Origin: Artemisia argyi
Lineage: Eukaryota; Streptophyta; Magnoliopsida; Asterales; Asteraceae
DNA: 64,000 nucleotides
NCBI GenBank assembly: GCA_030686995.1
Contig: CM060708.1
Location: 105,563,350-105,627,349 of the forward strand
Direction: 5' to 3'
Part shown: positions 46,262 to 58,230 of the stretch, one piece after another
Position numbering within the stretch: position 1 is the stretch's first letter
Layout of the letters: each line of letters opens with the position of its first letter
The notes under the pieces: generated by a model
Told to the model about the DNA's origin: nothing
The model's input: only the letters and a program-made list of their open reading frames with translations
Databases searched by the model: none
Translations under genes and position numbers: made by a program

Positions 46262-46274
46262 TGGTACCAAAGCC
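46262..46274 (+). other. Gyp-1 primer binding site (mutated initiator-Met type)
   Basis: TGGTACCAAAGCC against TGGTATCAGAGCC in Gyp-2, two changes. They should weaken primer pairing. Confidence 0.8.
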
Positions 46275-47780
46275 ATGGTTATAGAGAAACGGGTCTAATT
46301 GAGACCTAAACTATAACTACACTCACAAACAAAAGCATTTTTATAGCCTTCTGCTCTCCGTGTCTTCCATCCTCCAGACGATTATGGACTTAGTAAGCAT
46401 GTTATGATACACAAACATATTAGTATATTCATATATACCCATTTTGAGCATTTCCCCGTAGACATTTTTGTGCTACACAAACATAATTGCATATTGATAT
46501 ATGTACCCTTAACATAATTGAGCATTTCCCCGTAAGCATTTTATGCTACATGAACATATAAGTATATTCATATATACACACTAGGCATTCTATACTACAT
46601 GAACATATTAGTATATTGATATATAAACTCGGTTTATTTTCAATCATTTATCTAAACAATGGACTAAACATATCTGTGTATGCCTATTCTAAGGCATTTC
46701 GGCACAGCTACACTCTCCCAATCATGTTCCTACTCCAACATTATATGTCCAAGACATTGTAACTAATTACAATGGCCTCATTCATTTTCCAAGACATTGT
46801 GAGATACAATGGTCTCATTCATTTTCCAAGACATTGTACGATACAATGGTCTTAATCATTTCTCAAATGTTTTGCGTCACACAATGGCCTAACCAACTTC
46901 CCAGACATTGTGAATTGCACAATGGTCTAACCTACTTCCGAGACATTGTGTTTTGTGCAAATGGTCTCTAGAATTATTCCATCACATCATCAATATCATT
47001 TCTTAAGATATCAAAAACCCGTCACAATCTATCGATTTCAAAACAAGAAATATGAGATTTCTAAAGGACAAACAAATCCATCACCTACAAAAGCTGAAGT
47101 TCAGCTCTACATTCATCAAAGTTTTCTTCTGAAACCTTCATTATTAAAAGTTCGTGATCCTGGCCAAGTATGTTCTATTTTAGAACTACTTAAAACTTCC
47201 TTTCCATACGTACCTACCCTTACTATCTTCTATGCAATAGAATATGAAAACATAGGTTACAAGTCTTGTATGGGCGGGACTTGCAACTGAATTGTTTGAC
47301 ATCGCCTTTGTTTAGCGGACAGTTTCCCGAAAGCAACGGACATATCACAAGTATACCTAATTTAGGTATTTGGAAATTTTATCGAACCTTGGCTAAATAT
47401 AGACTAGTCACCTATATTTAACCTAGGGACAGTGGAATATAGTCTGACTAACTATATTCGACTTAAAATTTTCAAATACTGAGAGTAGTTGTACTAGGGT
47501 TATGTTTAGATTGATTTCCTACATGAACACGATAAACCACCAGAATACATTAAAACAATCTAGAGACACGATAGTGCCTTACCACTCAGCAAGATCTTAA
47601 CACCTTATTTGTATGATCTAAATTCATTCTTGAAAATTTTCATTTATGAGATAATCCGAACTACTATCTTGGGATAGTTATCAATTATTCTCTTCATCCT
47701 GTAGAAGTACTATCCTGTTTAGGTCCTAAGGATACCATCCCGTCATACACCTTTAAAATTTCTTAAAATTTTAAAGCAAA
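46275..47780 (+). other. Gyp-1 gag-less leader
   Basis: Homologous to 36969-38905 of Gyp-2. It contains three 37-bp palindromic units (46749-46863), the hairpin 47256-47287 and a tandem hairpin pair near 47393-47463. The open frame 46946-47290 is described under its Gyp-2 counterpart. No capsid or zinc-knuckle motif is visible. Confidence 0.7.
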
Positions 47781-47781
47781 C

Positions 47782-48720
47782 TTGACATCTCTACCAATAT
47801 TAACATTAAGCATACACTACGCACTTTTGTTCACCAACATATCACATCATTATCATCACAAGTCCAAATACTCCATACATCCAAGATCTGATAAGATGTA
47901 TCATGATCTTAAACTACTCTATTGGTGGCCAAACATGAAAGCCGATATTGCAACATACGTTAGCAAATGTCTTACATGCTCCAATGTAAAAGCCGGACAT
48001 CAAAAACCATCCGGTCCATTGCAACAACCAGAGATTCCTATGTGGAAATAGAAAAGAGTTACTATGGACTTCATTACCAAGCTCCCAAAGACATCAAGCG
48101 GTTATGACTCCATTTGGGTCATAGTTGATCGTCTTACAAAATCCGCACACTTTATACCAATCAAAGAGACTTACAAAATGGAACAACTTACTCGACTGTA
48201 CGTCAAAGAAATAGTCTCAAGACATGGTGCACCGATATTCATCATATCGGACCGAGATGGTAGATTTACTTCCAATTTCTGGCAGTCCCTCCAGGACACC
48301 TTTGGAACAAATCTAGACATGAGTACAGCGTATCATTCTCAGACCGATGGTCAGAGTAAACAAAACATTCAAACCCTTGAAGACATGCTTCGAGCTTGTA
48401 TAATAGACTTTGGAAAAGGATGGGATACTCATCTACCATTAGTCGAATTTTCCTACAGCTATCATACAAGTATTAAAGTAGCTTCATTTGAAGCACTTTG
48501 CAGTCGAAAGTGTCGTTCACCTGCTTGTTGAGCTGAAGTGGGGGAAGTTCAACTCACTGGTCTAGAACTCATCCGTGAAACAACGGATAAGATTGTACAA
48601 ATCAGAAGTCGACCACAAGCCGCAAGAGATCGACAGAAAAGTTATGCCGACACACGACGCAGACCCCTAGAATTCCAAGTCAGAGATAGGGTTATGCTAA
48701 AAGTATCGCCTTGGAAAGGC
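47782..48720 (+). pseudogene. Gyp-1 integrase remnant
   Basis: The plus strand starts near the end of the HHCC finger ([26 protein letters not shown]; the Cys pair is kept and the His pair lost upstream). After a TAG at about 48050 comes the core: [15 protein letters not shown] (first Asp), [13 protein letters not shown] (second Asp). The expected Glu position reads DGQSKQNIQ near 48350 where relatives have GQSERT, so Glu is replaced by Lys. A TGA at about 48530 precedes the C-terminal part ([29 protein letters not shown]). Protease, RT and RNase H are absent upstream. Inactive. Confidence 0.85.
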
Positions 48721-48860
48721 TTGATACCTACATTACATTGCTCGGGTATGGCTTGATACCTACATTACATTGCTCGGGTATGGCATGATACCTACATTAC
48801 ATTGCTCGGGTATGGCTTGATACCTACATTACATTGCTCGGGTATGGCATGATACCTACA
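48716..48860 (+). repeat. 32-bp tandem repeat at the integrase tail
   Basis: About 4.5 copies of TGATACCTACATTACATTGC then TCGGGTATGGCT start at 48722 and repeat every 32 bp. They begin where the SH3-like tail and chromodomain should follow KVSPWKG. The unit is not a multiple of three, so the frame is lost. Confidence 0.9.
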
Positions 48861-48954
48861 TTCTATTCGCCACAAGAATCCTACATTATATTCGCCACAA
48901 GAAATCCTATCTTTTCACCGACATCGCTTCAAATCATGACATAAACTAAACTTC

Positions 48955-48983
48955 GGGACGAAGTTCCTGTAAGGGGTAGAGAC
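48955..48983 (+). other. Gyp-1 polypurine tract and flanking inverted repeat
   Basis: CTTCGGGACGAAGTT inverted repeat (48951-48965), then TGTAAGGGGTAGAGAC up to the 3' LTR. Confidence 0.75.
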
Positions 48984-51900
48984 TGTAACAATTCACAATT
49001 TCAGGTTAATTAATTTTCCCGAAAAATTTCACTATTCACTTTTACTATTCATTTTTCCCGAAAATTTCCCGAAATTTGATTTTGTTTCTTGGCCTCGAGT
49101 GATAAATCATTTCCATGGCAAATTAAAAGTTTAACTTTCATAAGCTCATTTTCGTGAAAGTTAATAAGGAATTACACGTTTTAGGGTAAAACGTCATTCA
49201 AAAATTCTACGCACAACGAAACTTGACCGCGTTAAGTGACCCCGCATCAGAAAAATGTTTGACACACTCATGATTTATTTGAGAATTAATCGTGAATGTG
49301 AAAAACATGACCAAAATAAGCCTCGGCCGTGAAAAACTGGAATTTTCAGTTTTTAAGCGTTTTTACTCAGCCGTAACCTTAGCCTATACCTGCACCGTGT
49401 TTCTAAGACAATTTGAGTTTTCAACATATTAGAAAAAGTCAACATATTTTTCCCTCCTCTTTTGACCAAAAATCATTCCTTGATTTTTAGGCTTACGGTT
49501 TGATGTCTAAAAGACATTTAATACCAACCGACACTAGACTGAGCCCAGTCTAGACATTATAAGTCATTTTAAATCATATTTATCCTATTAGGAAAGTAAC
49601 ATTTTACTTTTCTCAATTTTACGCAATATTCGTACGTTTTACGTATTACGCGTTTTAGACCCGTGTTTCCAGTTTTTAGCAGGGTTTTACTACCCCAATG
49701 GAACCTACCACTCATTTTATATTTTATTATGGAGTATTTTGACATGTTTAACCATTATTCCAAGTTTCGTATTTTTACGATACCCGGTTTTACGTTTTGA
49801 GGCTTAATCATTTACGGTTAGCAATTTACGGGGTCAAAACTAGTCACATAAGTAGGATAATATCATCAAAAGTCCACACCTTGTTCCCTAAGCATATGAA
49901 CCGACTTAGGGGGGGGGGATTCAGCCCCTAGGTGGCTTAATCCCATGCTTTAAGCCTTAAGATGTGAACATGTGTTCAACTTGGTGAGCAAGTGTTGACA
50001 AGTCAACATAACTAACCTCCTCAAGACCTTATTTAAGCCTCTCCTTCCCCTCCTTGGTCATTCCAACGTCCCACACACCACAACACTTCACATTTAGTTT
50101 ATTTCTTCCAAATTATAGCATGGTTCAAGTGAAAGTTCAAGGTAGAAACCCTAGTTTGATCTTAGGTTACCAAAACACTTCCATAACCACATATACTTGG
50201 TGATTTCTATTGAGTTATAATCCACTCAAGTCACCTCAACCTTCATCATCCATCTTTCAAGATTACAAGGGTAGAAAGATTGCATGAAGTGAAGTGGGTT
50301 GAAGCAAGTCTATCAAAATCCTATCCTTACATGTTAACTTCCTTTCATCTTTGAAAGCCAAAAGTTGTGAGCCAAACCCTAACATGCTTCTTGTTAATTA
50401 ATCATGTTCATATCATTTACATGTTATTCTTGCTATATTATGTCTTGTATAAATGTCCATGATGTATAAAAATGATTAAAACATGTTGTTGTAATTGATT
50501 GTTAAGATAAGTTACTAAAACAAGTAAACTAGTGACTTTCTTGGTAAGACCTGATCAAAATGGTAAAAATATGATGTTGGATCATTACATATTACAGTAG
50601 AGGACTTAACAAGGAAACCATAGCAATTTGAACCACCTAAAACGAGTATACGAGTCAAAAGTTACGCCCATTTGAAGTTACCAAAGATTTCCGGCAAAAC
50701 TGCCTAAACCACACTGTTTTGCATTCTGACTTTTTGAAAGTCATACTTCTGGTCCGATTCATCAAAAAATTAAAACACGAAAGTTGTCCGGAACGACGTT
50801 TTCGTTCAGGAATTACGAAGCTCGAGCCCAGAAAACGCTTTCCGAGTGATAATTTCTTCAAATTCTTAACAGCCCATTTTTAGACCAAAGTCATTACATA
50901 TAGGTTATGGTTTATGAAGACCAAAGGGGTCTTATGACCTAGAATCAAGACCACAACCATGGCTAGAGCCAAGGTTGAGTCTCAAGACCATGGAACAATG
51001 ACCAAAGGTCATGGCAAGGCCATGACGAAATGACCATGTAAGCTTACTTAGGCGTAAACATGAAACAAGGAATTGGCGATAATTTGAACAAGCAATTTGG
51101 ATCTACTTCACTTAAAAGGAACCATGAGATATTACAAAGAGAAAATGGTCATACAAGACTTATGAAACTACCTCTAATAACAATCTTCATGTACTAATAA
51201 ACTTTCCTAAGTTTATTCAAATATCGGACATGTAACTTTTCGGATCAAAACTTATATCTATATATTTTATCAACTACTACAATAGTAGGGAGCCTCATGT
51301 GAGGAGTTCATTATGTAAGCCGTCGAGATGAGTTGTGGATTTACGAGTTAAAGTGTCCTGGCTCCTCGAACGCTTACTAACATGACTTCTGAATTATGTC
51401 GGCCCGAACGGTAGTAAACGATATATAAGACATACATGTTTCATGAATCATTACTTTCAAAGACTTACACTATACATCATACCACATCATGGACTAAATG
51501 CAAGATATATATATAGGCACTACTTCATATTCTTTACTCAAATCCTAAGTTACAACAATTATTCTAGGTTGCTCGTAGAAGTTCTTACGGCATATCCATC
51601 ATTCTCATTATACATCATCCAACTCAAGGTGAGTTCATAGCCCCACTTTCCATTACTTAATTGTTTTACAAACCCTTGGGGGGAATACATGCTATTTTTA
51701 ACCGAGCACAATGTTTTTAAATTGTATGCTTGCCTCATTGTTTCATTATCGCTAAGTACCAGCCTTGCTAAACCGAGATCCCTTATTATGAACCATTTAA
51801 TCACTAGCAATAGTGAGCGCAAATATTGTGAATAGGCCTATTGGGATTGACGAATCCCATTTGTATTGACTAAGTTCAAACAAATGCATTAATATTTGAG

Positions 51901-52420
51901 ATTTAGGTATGTTAGCAAAGTACCTACCGGGATAAATCTGCCAATCGATATTGGTACACGTTAACGTTTTGGTGTCATAAGCTTAGTGTATAATACATTT
52001 TATGGGCGTATAATAACGTAGCCTGCCTGTTTTGTTTTCCAAACATTGGTGTGAGTCCATAGCTCACACTACCAACATATTGTGTTCAAACGATTTAACA
52101 AACTCTATGAATATTACTCAACCTTTGTGTTGACCTCTCAAGCATGTATTTCAGGTTCATGACGATCAAGGATGGCACGGAATGGCACGGATACTCAAGA
52201 GGGCTATAAATTTTATTATCATTCGAAAACTCACTAAATGTGATTTGTAAACATGGAACCAATTGGGACCTCATTTTGTAATCTCTGATATTTATACAAT
52301 TTGAATGATAAATCTTTTAAAACGACTCAATTGGAGTTCGTTTTCTATTATTGTGACTATTGTGCCGTCAAGTAACACCCAGTTCGAATTCCGCTGCAAC
52401 CATGAATTGGGGGTGTTACA
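48984..52420 (+). repeat. Gyp-1 3' LTR (3437 bp)
   Basis: TGTAACAATTCACAATTTCAGG...GGGGGTGTTACA, followed by TSD AGTAT. It is intact and nearly identical to the split 5' LTR. A G-run of nine is at 49910-49918. Confidence 0.9.
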
Positions 52421-53255
52421 AGTATGATGGGTGAACTAAACTTCTTCCTAGGATTACAAATAAAACAACTAAAAGATGGAATCTTTTTTAACCAATCAAA
52501 ATACATTAAGGAAATGCTTAAGAAATTTGGCCTAGAAGACTCAAAACCCCTTAAGACACCTATGTCTACGGAAGTGAAACTCACAAGAGATGACACTAAG
52601 TATAGAGGAATGATAGGTAGTTTACTATATTTAACGGCAAGTAGACCCGATATCATGTTTAGTGTTTGCCTTTATGCCTGATTTCAATAGGATCCCAAAA
52701 CCTCTCACCTAGAAGCGGTTAAGCGTATCTTCCGATACATTAAAGGCACTATACACTTAGGATTATGGTATCCTAAGGAATCCGGCATAGAAACCATTGT
52801 CTATGTGGATTCGGATCATGTGGGAGACTACGTGGATCGAAAGTGGTATTTGCACGTTTATGGGATGTTGCCTAACGTCTTGGTTTTCCAAGAAGCAAAC
52901 CGCTCTTGCTATTTCGACCACCGAAGCTGAATATATAAGCGCTGGAAAGGCATGTCAACATGCACTATGGATGAAACAAGCTCTTGTAGACTATGGCATT
53001 AGGTTAGAAAACATTCCTATAATGTGTGATTATAAAGGAGCAATAGATTTAAGTAAGAATCCCGTTCAACACTATAGGACTAAACATATCGAAATACGTC
53101 ATCACTCTCTTAGGGATAACGTACAAAAGGGAAACATAACAATAGAAAAGGTAGCCTCAGAAGATAACATTGCGGATATATTTACTAAACCCCTTAAGCG
53201 TGAATTATTTAACCACTTGCGTTTAAGATTAGGAATGATGGAACAAATAGATTAA
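52421..53255 (+). pseudogene. Cop-2 RT end and RNase H
   Basis: Resumes Cop-2 RT after Gyp-1 with [32 protein letters not shown] and TAG stops occur near 52680-52691 where Cop-1 encodes Arg and Glu. RNase H follows, with VYVDSDHVGD, TEAEY, CDYKGAIDLSKN and ADIFTKPL. A small deletion near 52845 shifts the frame between DRK and GICTF. It ends at a TAA at 53253-53255. Confidence 0.85.
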
Positions 53256-54341
53256 AATTTTATTTCTGAAATTTCATGATTCTGAATTTTTTTTCTGACT
53301 ATCAGATGGGTGGACCCCTTAAATCTATAAGGGCGGCCCCCTTAAAATTAAGGGGACCGGCATCACTTTCAGGGGGCCGGCCATCTGAGCATTAAAAACA
53401 TTGAAATTTTCTTTTCTATCTTCTCAAGTCTGAGTCTAGGATTCTGTTTTCAGAAAAATCAGGAATTGAGATATTTTGTTTTTGCATATATATTTCTTAA
53501 AAGAAAACCTCAATTCATTTCGAAATCATTCTCACGATAGGAAAACTCATTGTTGAATAATGGTAAAAACGTTTTTCTAAAATCATGCATAAGAGTTAAC
53601 ATGAAGTGTCAAAATATATAATCCAATATATATCTTTGGCAATCATGGACTAAGCAAATTAAATCAAGGAGTTTTTGGATTGCTTCTTAGGATACATGTA
53701 TTTCTTTGCATTAGGAGTCGAAGCAATCGTATCTCCACATTTGTTGCATATAGGCACACACTAGAAAAATGTCAAGTATCACTTGGTCCTAATTTGTTCC
53801 ATCATTAGTTTCTCCCACACTAAGTTGCCCTATACCTTATTTGTTGCCTTAGGATATATAACTTGCTTATTTGTTCATTATCATTATTGTCTTTGCATGA
53901 AAACTTTTATATATGCTTAGTTGCCTACATATATATACTTTCTATGCATACTTCATCAAGATAATATTTGTTTAGTTGCCTAAAGAGATGGACTTTCCCA
54001 AAACCAAACCTCAAAACAAACATCTTTCTGGAAAAACCTATGCTAAAAACCATTTCTGGCAATCTGGGAACCAAACATTAGGCGGCCCCCATAATTATAA
54101 CGAGCGGCCCCCTTAAAATTAAAGGGGCCGGCTATTAATTAAGGGGGCCGGCCACTTGATGGTCGAGGTTCCCTGTTTGCTTTCTGCTTTTTAGCCCATT
54201 TCACCCTATTTTGATTCCTCACTTCCCTAAATTCACAAACACACTTTGTCTATCAAATCTACCGCATATTATCCTTCCATAAACACCAAATCATCACACT
54301 ATAAATACCCTCATTCATCATTAGTCATCACTCAATCCATC
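53256..54341 (+). other. Cop-2 spacer after pol, two GC modules and TATA box
   Basis: There is no ORF, and ORF X is absent here. GGGGCCGGCC-type modules lie at 53317-53392 and 54079-54162. A TATAAATA box (54300-54307) lies 35 bp before the ORF Y' start. The rest is AT-rich. Confidence 0.6.
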
Positions 54342-55043
54342 ATGTCTTCCCCCAATCATCCAAGAACCAAACCCATAAGAGGTGCAAGAATCACCGTTAA
54401 ACCCGTGTGGAGAAGAAAACTTGACACATGTCAAAAATTCTCATCCATTAACGATATTGTCTCCAACCAACCAACAACTGAACATTCACTTCACCCAAAT
54501 GCTACCTTCACTCTACCTCCACAAGACAACCTTACTATCTCACTCACCACAAATCTTCCAAATGATCCTTTTGAGGAACATACTCAATCCCAAAACCACA
54601 TCCATTCTTCTCATCAAGACATGAATCCTATGTCTAATGTCCAAACCTCAATCCCCAACAATAACCCAAATCCTCCATCATCACCTTCCTCCGAACATAA
54701 AAGGTTCGTTGAGGAGCTCAAAGAAGCCCATGAGCTTAGTGCTCTCCTTGCCCTACATCTTGCTCAACCCAATTTGGTTCAACAACCCTCTACCACTCCA
54801 TCCTCACCATCCAACAACATTGTCCCACTTGAGAATCATGTCAACAATTCTCCTTGTTGTTTTTTTCTCCAAAAACAAACCATTGCTCTCAATGAGCACT
54901 TCACTTGGATTGAGTATCTCCTCACAAGGTCTTCCCCACCACTATCACAAACACAACAATCCAACTCTTCCGCTCCAAGCTCACCTCCATCAACCACTCC
55001 AAACTCTCCAAACAAAATTCCCACCAATGTCTACCTCCACTAA
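54342..55043 (+). CDS. Cop-2 ORF Y' (extra ORF downstream of pol)
   Basis: An intact 233-residue frame starting MSSPNHPRTKPIRGARITVK. I chose this Met and not the one at 54246 because the TATAAATA box lies at 54300-54307 and the N-terminal basic motif matches ORF Y of Cop-1 (12115). The composition is Pro/Ser/Thr/Asn-rich, with a predicted helical segment at about residues 120-145 (SEHKRFVEELKEAHELSALL) and a hydrophobic, Cys-containing patch (NSPCCFFLQKQTIALNEHFTWI). There is no signal peptide or clear membrane segment. It sits where SIRE-type elements carry an extra, sometimes 'env-like', ORF. The function is unknown. It stays open although pol nearby is full of stops, which suggests younger age or some constraint, but one copy cannot decide. 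Confidence 0.6.
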   Translation: MSSPNHPRTKPIRGARITVKPVWRRKLDTCQKFSSINDIVSNQPTTEHSLHPNATFTLPPQDNLTISLTTNLPNDPFEEHTQSQNHIHSSHQDMNPMSNVQTSIPNNNPNPPSSPSSEHKRFVEELKEAHELSALLALHLAQPNLVQQPSTTPSSPSNNIVPLENHVNNSPCCFFLQKQTIALNEHFTWIEYLLTRSSPPLSQTQQSNSSAPSSPPSTTPNSPNKIPTNVYLH

Positions 55044-55537
55044 ATCCATGCTCCATGTTTCAAATCTCCATTCAAGTCCTAGAGACCTCAAGATGACAAC
55101 TTAGTATCATCTAGTGTAGTTTTCTAAGGAAAGCATATATGTATGCTTATGTAACATTGATTATGCTTTTCAACATAATCTAATTTTATGAATAATGAAT
55201 GCTTGTGGAGATTTATTGATTGCTTTTTTTACATGTATGCTTGTGGAGATTTATTGATTGCTTTTTTTTACATGTTTTCTAGTTATATATTTAGTTTATT
55301 GCATTATATATATATTGTTTGTTCTAAATATTTTTGCAAGCATTCCATATCTCGATATGTCATTTAACCTTAAACGAGGGAGAGTACACATCAAGGGGGA
55401 GCTCATCCGACTTCGGGACAACCTTTTTGATGTTTACAAAAAGGGGGAGAAGTGATATAAACTCACTAAATACTTGCATATATAATAATTTTTGATTTAA
55501 TGAGTTTAAATTTTGTAATCATCAAAAAGGGGGAGAT
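55044..55537 (+). other. Cop-2 pre-LTR region with repeated polypurine tracts
   Basis: Four purine runs: AAACGAGGGAGAG near 55372, TCAAGGGGGAG at 55391, CAAAAAGGGGGAGAAG at 55437-55452, and the terminal CAAAAAGGGGGAGATTG at 55522-55538. A tandem duplication of about 45 bp (GCTTGTGGAGATTTATTGAT unit) lies at 55199-55272. Confidence 0.7.
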
Positions 55538-56755
55538 TGTTGATATAAATAATGTGTAAAAACGTTATTAATATTTTTCGATATCCCTATGTTTTGACGA
55601 TCACAAAATATAAAATCATTAAACGTAAATAAGTATTTAGTGACAAAATATCATTATATCCAACTAATTCACTTAAGGTATGAATAAACAAGTGCCTAAT
55701 ACATTTTATCATCAAAGGAAGGTTTATTTACTAATCAAAAATTATATAAAATGGTATAAACATTTTATATATTTAAGAAAAACATTTTTGGTAATTAAAG
55801 GAAAATGTTTATTTCATAATAATTAAATGAATTAAAATTTTTAACCAAATTCAGTTAAATTTTCACCAAATAAACTTTCCCCAGAAAAGACAAAAAAATC
55901 TGGCCGTTTCAATGGGCGGCCCCCTTAATTTTGAGGGGGACGGCACACAATTAAGGGGGCCGGCATACGCACCTATGTCAGATTTCTTTGCCTATAAATA
56001 CTGGTTCAAATCTGAATTTTTTCCTCACCTTTTGCACTAAAACTTTCTGTTCTAATTCTCTCAAATCTTCTTCCTAAATCCTTTGATCATAAACATATTA
56101 GTTCTTGTTTCAAGTGATCCAATCCTTCATCATTCAAAGTGCAAGAGAAGAATACTCCTCCAACATCTTGTTAAGAAGTATTGTAGGCTTGTATATATTG
56201 TAAAGGTGTAGAAGTTGTGTAATAGATAGATCTATGTCTGTTAGTAGTTGTGAATAGAAGTAGTTGTGTTGGGTAGAAGTAGAAGTAGTGTTGTGAAAGA
56301 GAAGCAGTGAAGGTGTGTAGTAGTAGTGGTGTGCATAAGTTGTGAAGAAGGTGTGTAGTGGTGTGAGATTGGTTCTAGCTACTATTAGGAATCGGCATTT
56401 AGCTTAGTGTCGTTAATTGGTGTAAGCAAAAGTTGTGTAAGGTTTTCTCCGCCATAAGGGAGCTTGTTGATGTAGTGAAGAAAACTCTCGAGTTAGGTGC
56501 TCGGGGAGTGGAGTAGGGCGAAGAGGTTCTTCGTAGCCGAACCACTATAAATCCTTTATCTTGTGGTGCGATTTTTCCATCTCTATCTCTCTACTTATTT
56601 AATTATATTGTTGTCATTTCATTTCGTAGATATTAGTATATATAAGTGTTGTTTATTTATCTCACATAAAACTAGAATCGATTATTTTGCAAACAAAGTT
56701 TTTATAAAAATAAAATTGACGTAAAACTATTCAAACCCCCTTCTAGTTTTCCACA
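55538..56755 (+). repeat. Cop-2 3' LTR (1218 bp)
   Basis: TGTTGATATAAATAATG...CTAGTTTTCCACA, homologous to the solo LTR 29678-31359 in opposite orientation. R/U5 has the copia-typical GGTTTTCTCCGCC block shared with Cop-1. Confidence 0.85.
55912..56000 (+). promoter_or_regulatory. Cop-2 LTR promoter: GGGGCCGGC module and TATA box
   Basis: Inverted GGCGGCCCCCTTAA / TTAAGGGGGCCGGC copies (55912-55972) end about 20 bp before CCTATAAATACTGG (TATAAATA 55993-56000). Confidence 0.55.
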
Positions 56756-57737
56756 TTCTCTTTAATATGCTAGGCTAGATCTTATTTGTGTTTGCTTAGA
56801 TGTAGTGAAACCTAGATGTTGATTATGGGTTGATTGTTTGTTTATAATTGTTACGGATAATTGTATTCGATGTTAGGCTTAAGAAAACTGGCAGACTTCC
56901 ATTGGTAACTTGCTTGAACATCTTAAGAAACATGATCGGAGGTGTACTGCGATTTTTGGTTGTATTTAATGCATAAGAGAATTCTAATGATCCCATGTTA
57001 GGAGCTTCTAACGGCTCGACATAGGAGTGAAGTAGGATCTTATAGAGTTAGGGAATATTGTACACGACCCTACGACTAGTATTAAGGAATATGACCCGTC
57101 ATCCATGCAATTGTTACAAGCTAATCAACCTGTAAAAGATATCTAGGGAGTAATGAAATCTAAGTAAACACAACTTTCCTCATTATTGTTTCCACAACAT
57201 TAGTATAATAGTTTTATTTTCATTTCTTTTATTTTATTTTGATTGCATCTTTAGTTTATTGGGTTAGTTGGCTAGCAACTAATTCCGCCCACTTCTTCAA
57301 AATCCAAGATTTTTAATTGCTTTCCATAAAATATAAAAGATACAAAAAGAATCATCCCTCACCTCTATACCTAGTTTAGTAGGCTTTCTAATCCTAGCGA
57401 CACTATTTCTGAGTTGAATGATCAATCCCCCGGTAGTTGTCACTATACTATACTACAACGATCAGGTACACTGCCTGGTGGGGGTTGTAAGCTTCTCGGG
57501 ATCCCTTGAGAGGTAAAACCTGTTGCGAGGGCGCAATCCCCCGTATCAAGTTTTTGGCGCCGCAGCCTGGGGAATAGTTATTGTCTAGGTTAGGATTTCT
57601 TTTAATTAGGTCTACCTGCTAGATTCCTTTCTAGTAAAGTTTTATTTTTATTTTTAGGTTTTCTTTAGTCTATCTTATTTTCTTGTTTCCTTTGTTCGTA
57701 AACTATCTCGATGAATGATGTGATAAAATCAAATCAA

Positions 57738-57738
<1 letters not shown>
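56756..57738 (+). mobile_element. Ath-3: Athila LTR end, PBS and leader fragment
   Basis: Plus-strand homologue of the Ath-1/Ath-2 LTR from the CTAGGCTAGATC region to the LTR end at 57548 (CCGTATCA). A TGGCGCCGCAGCCTGGGGA PBS follows (57555-57573), then leader to about 57738, just before where gag would begin. It starts at the Cop-2 LTR boundary, so Cop-2 probably inserted here. It ends at the (TA)n tract. Confidence 0.85.
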
Positions 57739-57796
<58 letters not shown>

Positions 57797-58230
57797 GAGA
57801 GAGAGAGAGAGAGAATCTAGATCAAATAAGATCAATCTTAAAGTTGTAAAAATAAGATCCAACTAAAATTTGACAAATGACACTCTTGTTATAATTAAAT
57901 TAAATTTTTTTTATTGAGTACAACTAAAATTGTGAAAGTTCCGATGGTTTTCTTTTTTAAAATGACGAAAACAAGGTGATACACTTTAATTCGACATGTA
58001 ATGTATCAGGTTAGGATGATACACTTTGATTCGACATGTAAATTTATAGTTGTGTATCACTAATCTAAATTCATGTATCATTTGGTTATTAGTTGCTAAA
58101 ATGTTAATTCGTATTAATACTTTATTTTTTGTGTATTATTGCTAATATGGTTATCTATAAAATGGTTTTAGTGGTTGTTTATACTAGATCTTATTTTTAC
58201 TACTTTAAGTTTGATCTCACATTAACCCTC

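Larger units (their letters stand above)
35109..52420 (+). mobile_element. Gyp-1: Tekay-like Ty3/gypsy element inserted in Cop-2 RT
   Basis: Plus-strand element, 17.3 kb with Gyp-2 inside and about 9.6 kb without. 5' LTR 35109-35664 plus 43362-46258, PBS 46262-46274, a gag-less leader, an integrase remnant, PPT and 3' LTR 48984-52420. RT and protease are absent. The TSD is AGTAT. LTR halves compared by eye differ at few sites. The integrase style ([24 protein letters not shown]) is of the Tekay/Del chromovirus type. Confidence 0.9.
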
